64,000 nucleotides of DNA, from contig NZ_CP127173.1 in the NCBI RefSeq assembly GCF_030264295.1, forward strand, positions 6,889,501 to 6,953,500. The letters are read 5' to 3'. This document shows, piece by piece, positions 8,544-16,188 of this stretch. The position numbers were made by a program, and so were the translations under genes. How positions within the stretch are numbered: the first letter of the stretch is position 1; each line of letters begins with the position of its first letter. The DNA is from Amycolatopsis nalaikhensis. Lineage in GTDB: Bacteria > Actinomycetota > Actinomycetes > Mycobacteriales > Pseudonocardiaceae. The notes under the pieces are model-generated. The model did no database searches, was not told the DNA's origin, and was given only the letters and a program-made list of their open reading frames with translations.

Positions 8544-8616
8544 GAAGGACTTTCGGCCCGCGCCGGACGGATGCCGGTGGCCGAGGTCCCGGGCCACGGT
8601 GACTTCCGGCCGTGGC
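8544..8616. promoter_or_regulatory. Two DosR-like boxes between divergent genes
   Basis: GAAGGACTTTCGGCCCG at 8544-8560 matches the degenerate DosR form GGGACTTTCGGCCC, and GTGACTTCCGGCCGTG at 8599-8614 is a second copy. The 14-mer GAAGGACTTTCGGC recurs exactly, inverted, at 53030-53043. They lie between the leftward GyrI-like gene and the rightward slipin gene. Confidence 0.45.
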
Positions 8617-8735
8617 CGCGACCACGTCGGCGGGCTTGGCTTGGCTCACGGACGACGGCCGTCCGCCTGGACTCCGGCGACCTGGGAATGTCGCACGGAG
8701 GTCGCCCGGGTTCCACCTACGACGGGAGACTCACC

Positions 8736-9596
8736 ATGAATGGCTGGATCATCGCCGCGGTCGCCGTGGTCGTCCTGCTCCTGCTGGGCATGTCGATCAG
8801 GATCGTGAAGCAGTACGAGAAGGGTGTGTTGTTCCGGCTGGGCCGGGTCATCGGGGTGCGCGAGCCGGGGTTGCGGTTCATCATCCCGGTCGTCGACGTC
8901 CTGCGGCAGGTGTCGCTGCGGATCGTGACGATGCCGATCCAGTCCCAAGGCATCATCACGCGGGACAACGTGAGCGTCGACGTGTCCGCGGTGGCGTACT
9001 TCCGCGTGGTCGACGCGACCAAGTCGGTCGTGGCGATCGAGAACGTCCACGCGGCGATCGACCAGATCGCGCAGACCACGCTGCGGAAGGTCGTGGGGCA
9101 GCACACACTCGACGAGACGCTGTCCGAGACGGATGCGATCAACTCCGACATCCGCCAGATCCTCGACGTCACGACGACCGAGTGGGGCGTGGAGGTCACG
9201 TTGGTGGAGCTGAAGGACATCCAGCTGCCGGAGTCGATGAAGCGGGCGATGGCGAAGCAGGCGGAGGCCGAGCGGGAGAAGCGAGCCAAGATCATCAACG
9301 CGGAGGGTGAGTCGCAGGCTGCCGCGGCCTTGGGTGACGCGTCGGACACGATGATGGCGCACCCGCTGGCGTTGCAGCTGCGGAACCTGCAGAGCCTGGT
9401 GGAGATCGGCGTGGACAAGAACACCACGGTCGTGTTCCCCGCGCCGCTGATGAGCACCATCGGTGAGCTCGGGACTTTCCTCGCCCGCGAAGCCGCGTCG
9501 GCCACCGCGGTGGTTCCGGCCCGGCCGGACGCGGCGTTCACCCCGGCTCCGGCCGCGCCCCGGCGGGAAACGCCGGCGGTTCCGGCTTCGGTGTAG
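8736..9596 (+). CDS. Slipin (SPFH/band 7 membrane protein)
   Basis: 286 residues. The N-terminal hairpin/transmembrane segment (residues 2-22, GWIIAAVAVVVLLLLGMSIR) is followed by the SPFH domain (VKQYEKGVLFRLGRV, EPGLRFIIPVVD, DVSAVAYFRVVDATKSVVAI, ALGDASDTMMAHPLALQLR) and a coiled-coil stretch (MAKQAEAEREKRAKIINAEG). It matches the short stomatin-like slipins that scaffold membrane microdomains. The C-terminal 30 residues are a variable Pro/Ala tail. The ATG follows GGGAG. There is no NfeD partner next to it, unlike many bacterial slipins. DosR-like boxes lie upstream. Confidence 0.88.
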   Translation: MNGWIIAAVAVVVLLLLGMSIRIVKQYEKGVLFRLGRVIGVREPGLRFIIPVVDVLRQVSLRIVTMPIQSQGIITRDNVSVDVSAVAYFRVVDATKSVVAIENVHAAIDQIAQTTLRKVVGQHTLDETLSETDAINSDIRQILDVTTTEWGVEVTLVELKDIQLPESMKRAMAKQAEAEREKRAKIINAEGESQAAAALGDASDTMMAHPLALQLRNLQSLVEIGVDKNTTVVFPAPLMSTIGELGTFLAREAASATAVVPARPDAAFTPAPAAPRRETPAVPASV

Positions 9597-9610
9597 CTAC
9601 CGGGCGCTTC

Positions 9611-9660
9611 GGGACGTTGGTCCACCGGGATGAGTGCTTTGCGCCCTTTCCCGGTGGACC
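9611..9660. repeat. 12-bp inverted repeat with a DosR-like box
   Basis: GGTCCACCGGGA (9619-9630) and TCCCGGTGGACC (9649-9660) are perfect inverted copies with an 18-base loop, 23 bases after the slipin stop, so this may be a transcription terminator without a T-tract. Overlapping it, GGGACGTTGGTCC (9611-9623) is a DosR-like palindrome that could serve the downstream desaturase cluster. Confidence 0.45.
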
Positions 9661-9715
9661 GGGCCCGTTCGATCATCGAAGGAGCACGGCATCGGTCGTC
9701 GGGAGAAGGTTCGAG

Positions 9716-9889
9716 ATGGACGTGGAACCGGTCTACGTGTCCCGTTACGAGCAGCGCGTGAAGCTCGTGGAGGACGTGGTGAAGGACAATTCGCCGCTGA
9801 GTGCGGAAGAAGCCCGCGAGCTGGCGATTCGGCTGCTGCGGACGCTTGAAGAGATTCCCGAGAAGATCCGCGGAGGTCGTCATGGGAAA
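9716..9889 (+). CDS. Small DUF6307-like protein lacking its own stop
   Basis: The ATG after GGAGAAGG starts MDVEPVYVSRYEQRVKLVED, then SPLSAEEARELAIRLLRTLE and EIPEKIR. This matches small (about 55 residue) actinobacterial proteins I know as DUF6307. They normally end right after EIPEK(V/I)R, but here no stop follows. The frame stays open through the next gene and joins the desaturase in frame, ending at 11467. The end given here is where family similarity stops. The likely explanations are loss of a stop in CGC-GGAGGT or a sequence error. Function unknown. Confidence 0.5.
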
Positions 9890-10376
9890 CGAAACTCTCG
9901 CCAAGACGGACTCGGAGCGTCGCACGTCGCGGGTGTCGGTGAAGCCGGCCGGTTCTCCCGCCGGCTTCGTGGACGGCGCCTGGTGGCCGCGGACGGCAGA
10001 CCTGGCCGCCGAGCTGCCGGACCTGCTCGCCGCCCTGGCCGGTCGGCTGGGGACTGCCGAGCGGGTCACCTTCAACCTCACGGCTTGGGAGTCGCCTGGT
10101 CGCCGGCTGATCGTCGGAGGCCGGGTGGTGCGCCTGGAAGGGTTCCGCTCGCAGCACCCCGGCACCCTGACGGTGATCGGGACCGGCGGCCAGCGGCGGC
10201 TCACCCTGCTGACCGTGCCGCCCGGAACCGAACCCGGGACCGCCGGGCGGGTGCTGAGGACGGCCTCGGAGGTGGGCAACGTCGAGCGCCCCGAGGCGCT
10301 GCTCGGGGCCGACGGGATGGCGTCGGCCCGGCAGCGCTGGGAAGCGGAAGGCGGGCGCCTGCGGGCGCCGGCCTGA
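9882..10376 (+). CDS. DUF5994 family protein
   Basis: 164 residues, ATG preceded by GGAGGT. Motifs: SVKPAGSPAGFVDGAWWPRT, DLAAELPDLLAALAGRLG, VTFNLTAWESPGRRLIVGGR and VVRLEGFRSQHPGTLTVIG. This is the DUF5994 pattern (Gly-x-x-Asp-Gly-Ala-Trp-Trp-Pro near the start), a family restricted to actinobacteria with no known reaction. Soluble, no signal peptide. It lies in a tight rightward run ahead of the fatty-acid desaturase, separated by 23 bases, which suggests co-transcription. Confidence 0.8.
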   Translation: MGNETLAKTDSERRTSRVSVKPAGSPAGFVDGAWWPRTADLAAELPDLLAALAGRLGTAERVTFNLTAWESPGRRLIVGGRVVRLEGFRSQHPGTLTVIGTGGQRRLTLLTVPPGTEPGTAGRVLRTASEVGNVERPEALLGADGMASARQRWEAEGGRLRAPA

Positions 10377-10399
10377 CAGCACGATCGGGAGGTCGAACC

Positions 10400-11467
10400 A
10401 TGAACTCCGTTCAACCGCAGACTCGGCAAGTGCCGGGCCCCAAGCACGGCAGCGAATACGCCGAACTGCTGCACGTCGTCAAGGAAGCCGGGCTGATGCG
10501 CCGCCGTCCGGTGCACTACGCGGTGAAAGGCAGCCTGACGTTGCTGGCCTTCGCCGGCGCCTGGGTGGTCTTCGTGCTGCTGGGGGACACGTGGTGGCAG
10601 TTGTTCACCGCGGTGTTCCTGGCCGTGGCGTGCACGCAGGTCGCGTTCCTCGGGCATGACGCCGGGCACAAGCAGATCTTCCCTCGCCGCTGGGCGAACG
10701 ACGCGGTGGGGATCGGGCTGGCCGGGCTGGTCGGGATGAGCTACGGGTGGTGGGTCGGCAAGCACAACCGCCACCACGCCAACCCGAACGTCGAGGGCGC
10801 CGATCCGGACATCGACATCGCCGCGCTGGCGTTCACGCCGCGGCAGAGCCGGGCGAAGCGGGGGTTCCTGCGGTGGATGGCGAAGTACCAGGCGTTTCTG
10901 TTCTTCCCGCTGTTGCTGCTGGAGGGGCTCGATCTGCACTGGTCGGGCATCAAGGCCGTGTGGCACGGCGGGCTCAGGGCCCGGTGGGTGGAGGCGACCT
11001 TGCTGACGATCCACGTCGTCGCCTACCTGGCCGCGGTGTTCCTGGTCCTTTCGCCCGGCAAGGCGTTCGTGTTCATCGCGGTGCACCAGGGTCTGTGGGG
11101 TCTTTACATGGGGTGCTCCTTCGCGCCGAACCACAAGGGGATGCTGACGTTGTCGAAGGGGAACCAGCTGGACTTCCTGCGCAAGCAGGTGCTGACTTCG
11201 CACAACGTCACCGGCCGGCCGTGGGTGGACTTCGCGCTCGGCGGGCTGAACTTCCAGATCGAGCACCACCTGTTCCCCAGCATGCCTCGCCCCACGCTGC
11301 GGCGTGCTCAGCCGTTGGTGCAGGCGTTCTGCGCGAGCAGGGGGATCAGTTACAGCGAGGGTGGCCTGCTGATGTCCTACGGCCAGATCCTGCGGTACCT
11401 GCACGAGGTCGGCGCGCCGTTGCGGGCCGAAGACGCGCGGAAGAAGGGCCGCGCGAGAAGCCACTGA
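10400..11467 (+). CDS. Membrane fatty acid (acyl) desaturase
   Basis: 355 residues with the three histidine boxes of front-end/acyl desaturases: HDAGH (H86-H90), HNRHH (H122-H126) and QIEHH (Q286-H290). Hydrophobic segments flank them (about 38-75, 98-115, 165-185, 203-240). It inserts a double bond into acyl chains in the membrane using a di-iron centre and external electrons. It belongs to the DesA3/linoleoyl-CoA-desaturase-like group, judging by QIEHH in box 3. ATG follows GGGAGGT. A 52-residue membrane peptide follows 51 bases downstream. No dedicated ferredoxin or reductase is adjacent. Confidence 0.88.
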   Translation: MNSVQPQTRQVPGPKHGSEYAELLHVVKEAGLMRRRPVHYAVKGSLTLLAFAGAWVVFVLLGDTWWQLFTAVFLAVACTQVAFLGHDAGHKQIFPRRWANDAVGIGLAGLVGMSYGWWVGKHNRHHANPNVEGADPDIDIAALAFTPRQSRAKRGFLRWMAKYQAFLFFPLLLLEGLDLHWSGIKAVWHGGLRARWVEATLLTIHVVAYLAAVFLVLSPGKAFVFIAVHQGLWGLYMGCSFAPNHKGMLTLSKGNQLDFLRKQVLTSHNVTGRPWVDFALGGLNFQIEHHLFPSMPRPTLRRAQPLVQAFCASRGISYSEGGLLMSYGQILRYLHEVGAPLRAEDARKKGRARSH

Positions 11468-11518
11468 CGCAAAGGCGTCCGTGGACCGGATTTCGTTCCA
11501 GTCGACCAGGAGGTCGTC

Positions 11519-11677
11519 ATGATGATTTTGATCGTTGTTCTGCTGGTGGTCTGGCTGATCACCGCCGTCATCGGGTTCGCGTTCAAGGGCCTGGTCTGGC
11601 TGGCCATCGTCGGGATCGTGCTGTTCGTCGGCACCGCCGTCATCGGTTTCGTCCGCCGCCGGGCACTTCGCCGCTGA
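11519..11677 (+). CDS. Small two-helix membrane peptide (52 aa)
   Basis: ATG after AGGAGGT with ideal spacing. The product is MMILIVVLLVVWLITAVIGF, a short linker AFKGLVW, a second hydrophobic helix LAIVGIVLFVGTAVIGFV and a basic tail RRRALRR. It resembles small hydrophobic hydrophobin/hydrophobic-peptide entries in actinobacterial stress clusters, but I do not recognise a named family. The strong ribosome site and position right after the desaturase support a real gene. Confidence 0.6.
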   Translation: MMILIVVLLVVWLITAVIGFAFKGLVWLAIVGIVLFVGTAVIGFVRRRALRR

Positions 11678-11740
11678 CGGATCGCCTGCGGGTCGGTGAA
11701 CCCCGGAAGCCGCGGCGCCCTGCCGCGGAGAGGAGAGAAT

Positions 11741-12127
11741 GTGTCCTGGCGAGCGCCTGACGACGAGAGCTGGCGGCGGAGCACCCTGATCACCCATCAC
11801 CTGGACCACCCACCGCAGGTCAAGGCCCTCGTCGACGAGCTGTACGCGACGCTGTCCGAGAACGGGCGCCGCGACTACGAAACCATGATCGCGGCGGAGT
11901 ACGCCGGCCCCGATGAGCAGGTCGAGCACCACTCGTTCGGTGACGGCGTGCTCAGCGTCATCGCCCGGCCGATGCGTGACGCGGAGACGTTGCGGCTGAC
12001 TCACCTGGTCTACGGCGGGTGCACCGCCCACGAGATCCGGCAGGACCTGGTGGCTCGGGGCCTGGGCTCGCTGGCCATCACCTGGGTGTACCCGCCGGAC
12101 ACCGTCCTGCTCGAGGAGGACGGCTAG
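11741..12127 (+). CDS. Hypothetical protein (128 aa)
   Basis: GTG start after AGGAGAG (11731-11737). Soluble acidic protein: DDESWRRSTLITHHLDHPPQ, VKALVDELYATLSENGRRDY, HHSFGDGVLSVIARPMRDAE, LRLTHLVYGGCTAHEIRQDL and LGSLAITWVYPPDTVLLEED. No motif that I can assign to a family. Codon use matches its neighbours and the start/ribosome-site pairing is good. It sits between the desaturase cluster and a cupin, all on the same strand. Confidence 0.6.
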   Translation: MSWRAPDDESWRRSTLITHHLDHPPQVKALVDELYATLSENGRRDYETMIAAEYAGPDEQVEHHSFGDGVLSVIARPMRDAETLRLTHLVYGGCTAHEIRQDLVARGLGSLAITWVYPPDTVLLEEDG

Positions 12128-12206
12128 TCAGCGCCGCGGATGCCGACCCGCGCCACCAGTACCGTCGATGAGGGGCTGACCCGACTCCGCGGAGGTAATC
12201 AGGCAA

Positions 12207-12542
12207 ATGACCATCCACGAAGATGTCACCCAGCTCGACGCCGTCTCGGCGGAACTGCTCGAGGAAGCGCGCCGCCACGATGCTCACCGTGCGGCGCGGA
12301 CCCTCATCACCGGCTCCCTCCAGCGAGCGACCGTCGTCGCGCTCGCCGAAGGCGCCGAGCTCGCCGAACACGACGCACCGCCCGCCGCCACCCTCTACGT
12401 CGTCACCGGCCGCGTGCAGCTGCACACCCACGACCACACCTGGATGCTCGAGCGCGGTCAGCTCGTCCGCATTCCCCCGGAACGGCACGGGCTGACCGCG
12501 CTCGCCGACAGCGCGGTCCTCCTCACCGTCGCATTGCACTAG
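12207..12542 (+). CDS. Single-domain cupin protein
   Basis: 111 residues, ATG 7 bases after GGAGGTAATC. Cupin motif 1 is weak (AEHDAPPAATLYVVTGRVQL), then HTHDHTWMLERGQLVRIPPE and RHGLTALADSAVLLTVAL. This is the small LuxR/RmlC-like cupin type, probably with a metal bound by H and E residues (TLYVVTG and HTHDH). No reaction can be assigned. Its end is 2 bases from the convergent SulP gene. Confidence 0.75.
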   Translation: MTIHEDVTQLDAVSAELLEEARRHDAHRAARTLITGSLQRATVVALAEGAELAEHDAPPAATLYVVTGRVQLHTHDHTWMLERGQLVRIPPERHGLTALADSAVLLTVALH

Positions 12543-12543
12543 G

Positions 12544-14213
12544 TCAGCCCTGCGTGCCGACGGCGGTGGCGTCGGTCGCCCGGGCGCGTTGCACGTGTGA
12601 TCGGGCGTGGGCGGCTGCTTCGCCGAGGTCGGTGAACAGGTGGTTCTCGTGCCGGAGCTTGCCGAGGGCGCCGGTGGCGGTCAGCAGGTGCCGGTGGTGC
12701 GGCCGGATGCCCTTGACCAGGACCGTGATGCCGCGGGCTTCGAGTTCTTCGATTGCTTCGCCGAGTGCTTTGGCTCCGGTGGCGTCGAGGAGGTGCAGGC
12801 GGGACAGGCGCAGGATGACGACGAGGACGTCGTCGGCGATGTCGGCGATGTCGGTGACGATGCGTTCGGAGGCGCCCAGAACAGGGCGCCTTCGAAGCCG
12901 AACACCGCGATGTGCTCGTCGCCGGGGGTGGCGGGGCCGGGCAGCGGGTCGTGGCGGGCGTGGGCGGCGCCGGCGAGGTGGCGCAGGGCGAAGAAGGCGG
13001 CGACGAGCAGGCCGATCTCGACGGCGAGGATGAGGTCGGCCGCGACGGTCACGAGGGCGGTCACGGCGAAGGTGGTCGCGCTGGACCGGCTCGCGCGGAG
13101 GACTTCGCGGATCGTGGGCAGCGGCACCATGCGCAGGCTGGTGATCATGAGGACGCCGGCCAGCGCGGCCAGCGGGATGCGGGATACGAGCCCGGTAGCG
13201 GTGTAGATCACCGCGAGGATCACCAGGGCGTGGGTGATGGCGGCCAGCCGCGTCCGGGCGCCGGAGCGGACGTTGACCGCGGTGCGGGCGATCGCACCGG
13301 TGGCGGGCATGCCGCCGAAGAGACCGCTGGCGATCGAGGCCAGTCCTTGGCCGACGAGTTCGCGGTCCGGGCGGGTCGGCCCGACCGACGGCCCGCCGCG
13401 GGTCATCGTCACGGCGACGCGGGCGGAGAGCAGGGACTCGATGGCCGCCAGTGCGGCGACGGCGATGACGGCGCCGGTGAGGTCGCCGGCCGCGCCGAGG
13501 GTGAAGGACGGCAGGGCGGGGGTCAGTGTGCTGGGCAGTCCGCCGATCCGGGGGAGGGGTGCATGGAGGAGCTCGGCTGCGATGGTCGCCGCGGCGACCG
13601 CGAGCAGGGATGCCGGGAGCCCGCGGTGCAGCTTGGGCAGCGCCAGCATGATGGCCGCGATGAGCGCCACGGTGGCGATCGTCCAAACGGCTGTCCCGCC
13701 GCCGGTCACGGCGTGAGCGACGGCGTTGGCCGCGCCCAGGAGCGGGTTCTTTCCCGGCGGCGCGGTGGCGCCGACGGCCGCGGGGACCTGTTGCAGGAAG
13801 ATTATGCAGGCGATCCCGAGGGTGAAGCCCTCGACGACTGGCCAGGGGAGGTACCCGACCAGCCTGCCCAGCCGCGCGGCTCCCGCGACGAGCACGACCA
13901 GCCCGCCGAGGATCGAGACCAGGGCGATCGAGGACGGTCCGTGGGCTGCGACGATCGGGGCCAGGACGACGGCCATCGCGCCGGTCGGTCCGGACACCTG
14001 GACCGGGGAGCCGCCGAAGACGGCGGCCACGATCCCCGCCACGACGGCCGTGACCAGCCCCGCCGCGGGTCCTGCGCCCGAGCTGACTCCGAAGGCCAGG
14101 GCCAGGGGCAGGGCCACGACGCCGACGGTGACCCCGGCGAGGAGGTCTGCGCGCAGCACGGGCCCGTGGAGGTCGTAGTCACCACGGCCGGGCAGCAGGT
14201 CGCGGGCGGTCAC
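12544..14213 (-). pseudogene. SulP-family anion transporter with STAS domain, frameshifted
   Basis: Residues 1-430 give a full SulP transmembrane domain (DLLAGVTVGVVALPLALAFG, VSGPTGAMAVVLAPIVAAHG, GYLPWPVVEGFTLGIACIIF, GLFGGMPATGAIARTAVNVR). A G is lost near 12875-12877 (TGGGCGCC for TGGGGCGCC), after which the STAS domain resumes in another frame (ASERIVTDIADIADDVLVVI, RLSRLHLLDATGAKALGEAI). SulP proteins move sulfate, bicarbonate or other anions. Start GTG overlaps the ArsR stop (GTGA), so the two form an operon. As written, the transporter loses its STAS domain; a sequencing error is quite possible. Confidence 0.8.
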
Positions 14214-14620
14214 GCCCGGGCCGCGATCGCGTCGAGCACGGCTTGGGGGCTCGCGCCGGGCAGCGGCGGCAGTTCGCGCGCGGCGCGCAGCTGCTCCGAA
14301 CCGGGGCGGAGCCCGGCCAGCAGGAACGCGCGGGCGACGACCAGAAGCTCGGCCACCAGCGGTTCGGCGAGCCAGTAGTCGACGGCGTTGCCGGTCCGGG
14401 ACGAGGTGACGACCCGGGTGCGGCGCAGCACTGCAAGGTGCTGGGACAGCTGGGAAGCTTCGCAGCCGGTCACCTCCAGCAGCCGGGTCACCGACGCGCC
14501 GTCGTCACCGGCGGCGGCCAGCACCTCCAGGACCTGGATCCGCGTCGGGTGCGCGAGGCACTTGAACAGGTCGGCCTTGATCCGGTACAGCGGCTCCGTC
14601 GTGCGGGATCTTGCGGGCAT
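14210..14620 (-). CDS. ArsR/SmtB-family transcriptional repressor
   Basis: The ATG at comp 14618-14620 has GGAGGTGC ahead. About 136 residues: YRIKADLFKCLAHPTRIQVL (alpha1-alpha2), VTRLLEVTGCEASQLSQHLA (winged helix; a CEASQ segment replaces the CVCEL metal site of ArsR), VLRRTRVVTSSRTGNAVDYW (wing), then a C-terminal extension of about 35 residues. It likely represses itself and the SulP gene. The direct operator candidate lies just upstream at 14632-14661. The inducer cannot be told from the sequence. Confidence 0.85.
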   Translation of the reverse strand: MPARSRTTEPLYRIKADLFKCLAHPTRIQVLEVLAAAGDDGASVTRLLEVTGCEASQLSQHLAVLRRTRVVTSSRTGNAVDYWLAEPLVAELLVVARAFLLAGLRPGSEQLRAARELPPLPGASPQAVLDAIAARA

Positions 14621-14631
14621 GAGCACCTCCT

Positions 14632-14661
14632 GGATTGATGACTCTATCAATCCATCAATCC
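14632..14661. promoter_or_regulatory. ArsR operator: inverted repeat plus third half-site
   Basis: GGATTGAT (14632-14639), a 6-base spacer, ATCAATCC (14646-14653) and a directly abutting second ATCAATCC (14654-14661). It begins 11 bases upstream of the arsR start and is AT-rich against GC-rich surroundings, as expected for an autoregulatory ArsR/SmtB site. Confidence 0.75.
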
Positions 14662-14688
14662 GTAGCGGATCCGGCAGTGGCATGCGAA

Positions 14689-14700
14689 GGACGAAAGTCC
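14689..14700. promoter_or_regulatory. DosR-like palindrome
   Basis: GGACGAAAGTCC is a perfect GGAC-N4-GTCC palindrome (within GAAGGACGAAAGTCCATTC) in the gap between the arsR gene and the narK remnant. Resembles the DosR core GGGAC-N4-GTCCC. Confidence 0.4.
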
Positions 14701-14785
14701 ATTCGAGGCGTGACATTCGCCTGGTGATCAATGCGACGCCGTCGTCGAAGCTGAGCAGTGTCCGACGGACACCAGGTGGAGGTCG

Positions 14786-14930
14786 GTGACCGGCGCGGCC
14801 GGCGGCCTCGGCGGTTTCATCCCGCCGCTGGTGATGGGCGCCAGCTACGGCGCATTCAGCTCCTACGCCTCGGTCTCGCCGCGTTGGCCGTGGTCGCCGC
14901 GGCCGCGCTCGTGTTCACCGCCGGCATGGG
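14786..14930 (+). pseudogene. narK: Nitrate/nitrite transporter (narK) C-terminal remnant
   Basis: The plus strand reads VTGAAGGLGGFIPPLVMGAS followed, after a frame change, by LRLGLAALAVVAAAALVFTA. This is the last part of NarK-type MFS nitrate transporters (typical wording: TGAAGGLGGFFPPLVMGATY then a final helix). Everything upstream is missing and the two pieces are in different frames, so it is a relic. It runs straight into a strong hairpin at 14920-14954. Like the narH and narI pieces it belongs to nitrate respiration. Confidence 0.6.
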
Positions 14931-14954
14931 CGCCCGCCGGGCGCCCATGCCGGC
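14920..14954. repeat. Perfect 16-bp inverted repeat (hairpin)
   Basis: GCCGGCATGGGCGCCC and its exact reverse complement GGGCGCCCATGCCGGC are separated by only GCC. No T-tract follows on either strand. It could act as a bidirectional terminator between the arsR and nagA transcription units, or be a scar of a DNA rearrangement at the narK break. Confidence 0.75.
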
Positions 14955-15089
14955 CGCGAAGGACTGGTGGCCCGGCTGCGGGCTTGAGTTCCGGCTCGGC
15001 CTTGCCCAGGACGGCGGGTGGAGCGGGCGAGGATGGACCGATCGAGCACGGTGCCCGCGTCCGGCGTGGTGCCGGAACGGAGGAGTGTC

Positions 15090-16184
15090 GTGCGGTTGGG
15101 CGTGGCAGGTGCACTGGTCGGTGGTGCGTACCGGCGCGGTGACGTCGAGGTGGACCGGGAGAGCGGGCGAGTCGTCGCCGTGGGCGTCGGCGGGACCGGG
15201 GCCGGAATGGCCGTGCCCGGCCTGGTCGATCTGCAGGTCAACGGATTCGCCGGCGTCGACTTCCTGACCGCCGACGTCGGCGGCTACGCGCACGCGGGTG
15301 CCGCATTGGCTCGCACGGGAGTGCTGGCCTACCAGCCGACGCTGATCACCAGTCGTGCCGGGCAGACCGTGGCCGCCATCGAGACCGCCGCCAAGGCACG
15401 GGCGGCGCCAGGCGGTGCCCGGATCCTCGGCGTGCACCTGGAAGGGCCGTTCCTGTCTCCCGCGCGGCCCGGGACACATCCGGCCGGGCTGCTGCGGGCT
15501 CCGGACACCGAGCTGATCGGACGGCTGCTCGCCGCCGGTCCGGTCACGCAGGTGACCTTGGCACCGGAACTGCCCGGTGCGCTGGAGGTGGTCAGCGCGT
15601 GCGTTCAGGCCGGTGTGCTCGTCTCCTGTGGCCACAGTGACGCGACGGCGGCCGAGGCACACGCGGCTTTCGACCGCGGTGCGCGGTCGGTCACGCACCT
15701 GTTCGACGCGATGCGCCCGTTCACCCATCGCGACCCCGGCATCGCGGGTGCCGCGCTGACCCGCGACGACGTGTTCGTCGGGGTGATCGCCGATCCCGGC
15801 CACCTCGCCCCGGAAGCGGTCCGCCTGGCCTTCCAGGCGGCGCGCGACCGGGTCGTGCTGGTGACCGATGTCCTGGCCGCCGGTGGCTGCCTGGACGGCC
15901 ACTACCGGCTGGGCGACGTCGAGTTCGACGTGTCAGGTGGCACGGCCCGGCGTGCCGACGGCACGCTGGTCGGCACCACGATCACGCTGCTCGACGCGGT
16001 CCGCGGAGCGTGCGCGGCGGGGGTACCGCCGGAAGCCGCCCTCAACGCGGCGACCCGCACACCAGCCGCGCTGTTCCCGCAGGCCGGCCTCGGGCTGCTG
16101 CGTCCGGGCGACCGCGCCGACGTTCTCGTTCTCGACGACGCGCTGACGCTTCGCACAGTCCTGCGAGAAGCACGAGAGCTGTGA
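15090..16184 (+). CDS. nagA: N-acetylglucosamine-6-phosphate deacetylase
   Basis: 364 residues from GTG 15090, chosen because GGAGGAG lies just ahead. Amidohydrolase-fold enzyme converting GlcNAc-6-P to GlcN-6-P in aminosugar and cell-wall recycling. Family blocks: GLVDLQVNGFAGVDFLTADV, GVHLEGPFLSPARPGTHPAG (metal-binding HLEGPF), SCGHSDATAAEAHAAFDRGA (GHSDA), VTHLFDAMRPFTHRDPGIAG (THLFNAM with N replaced by D), VTDVLAAGGC (catalytic D) and the substrate loop TLVGTTITLLDAVR. Complete. No NagB or PTS genes nearby. Confidence 0.88.
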   Translation: MRLGVAGALVGGAYRRGDVEVDRESGRVVAVGVGGTGAGMAVPGLVDLQVNGFAGVDFLTADVGGYAHAGAALARTGVLAYQPTLITSRAGQTVAAIETAAKARAAPGGARILGVHLEGPFLSPARPGTHPAGLLRAPDTELIGRLLAAGPVTQVTLAPELPGALEVVSACVQAGVLVSCGHSDATAAEAHAAFDRGARSVTHLFDAMRPFTHRDPGIAGAALTRDDVFVGVIADPGHLAPEAVRLAFQAARDRVVLVTDVLAAGGCLDGHYRLGDVEFDVSGGTARRADGTLVGTTITLLDAVRGACAAGVPPEAALNAATRTPAALFPQAGLGLLRPGDRADVLVLDDALTLRTVLREAREL

Positions 16185-16188
16185 TGCG

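Noticed and set aside
9716..11467. A true fusion protein of the DUF6307-like part and the desaturase
   Set aside because: The desaturase has its own ribosome site and ATG, and the linking 170 residues are the shadow of the DUF5994 gene.
8717..12031. A very long open minus-strand frame opposite the slipin, DUF5994 and desaturase genes
   Set aside because: It is the mirror of strongly GC3-biased plus-strand genes. Its translation is low-complexity and lacks any family motif.
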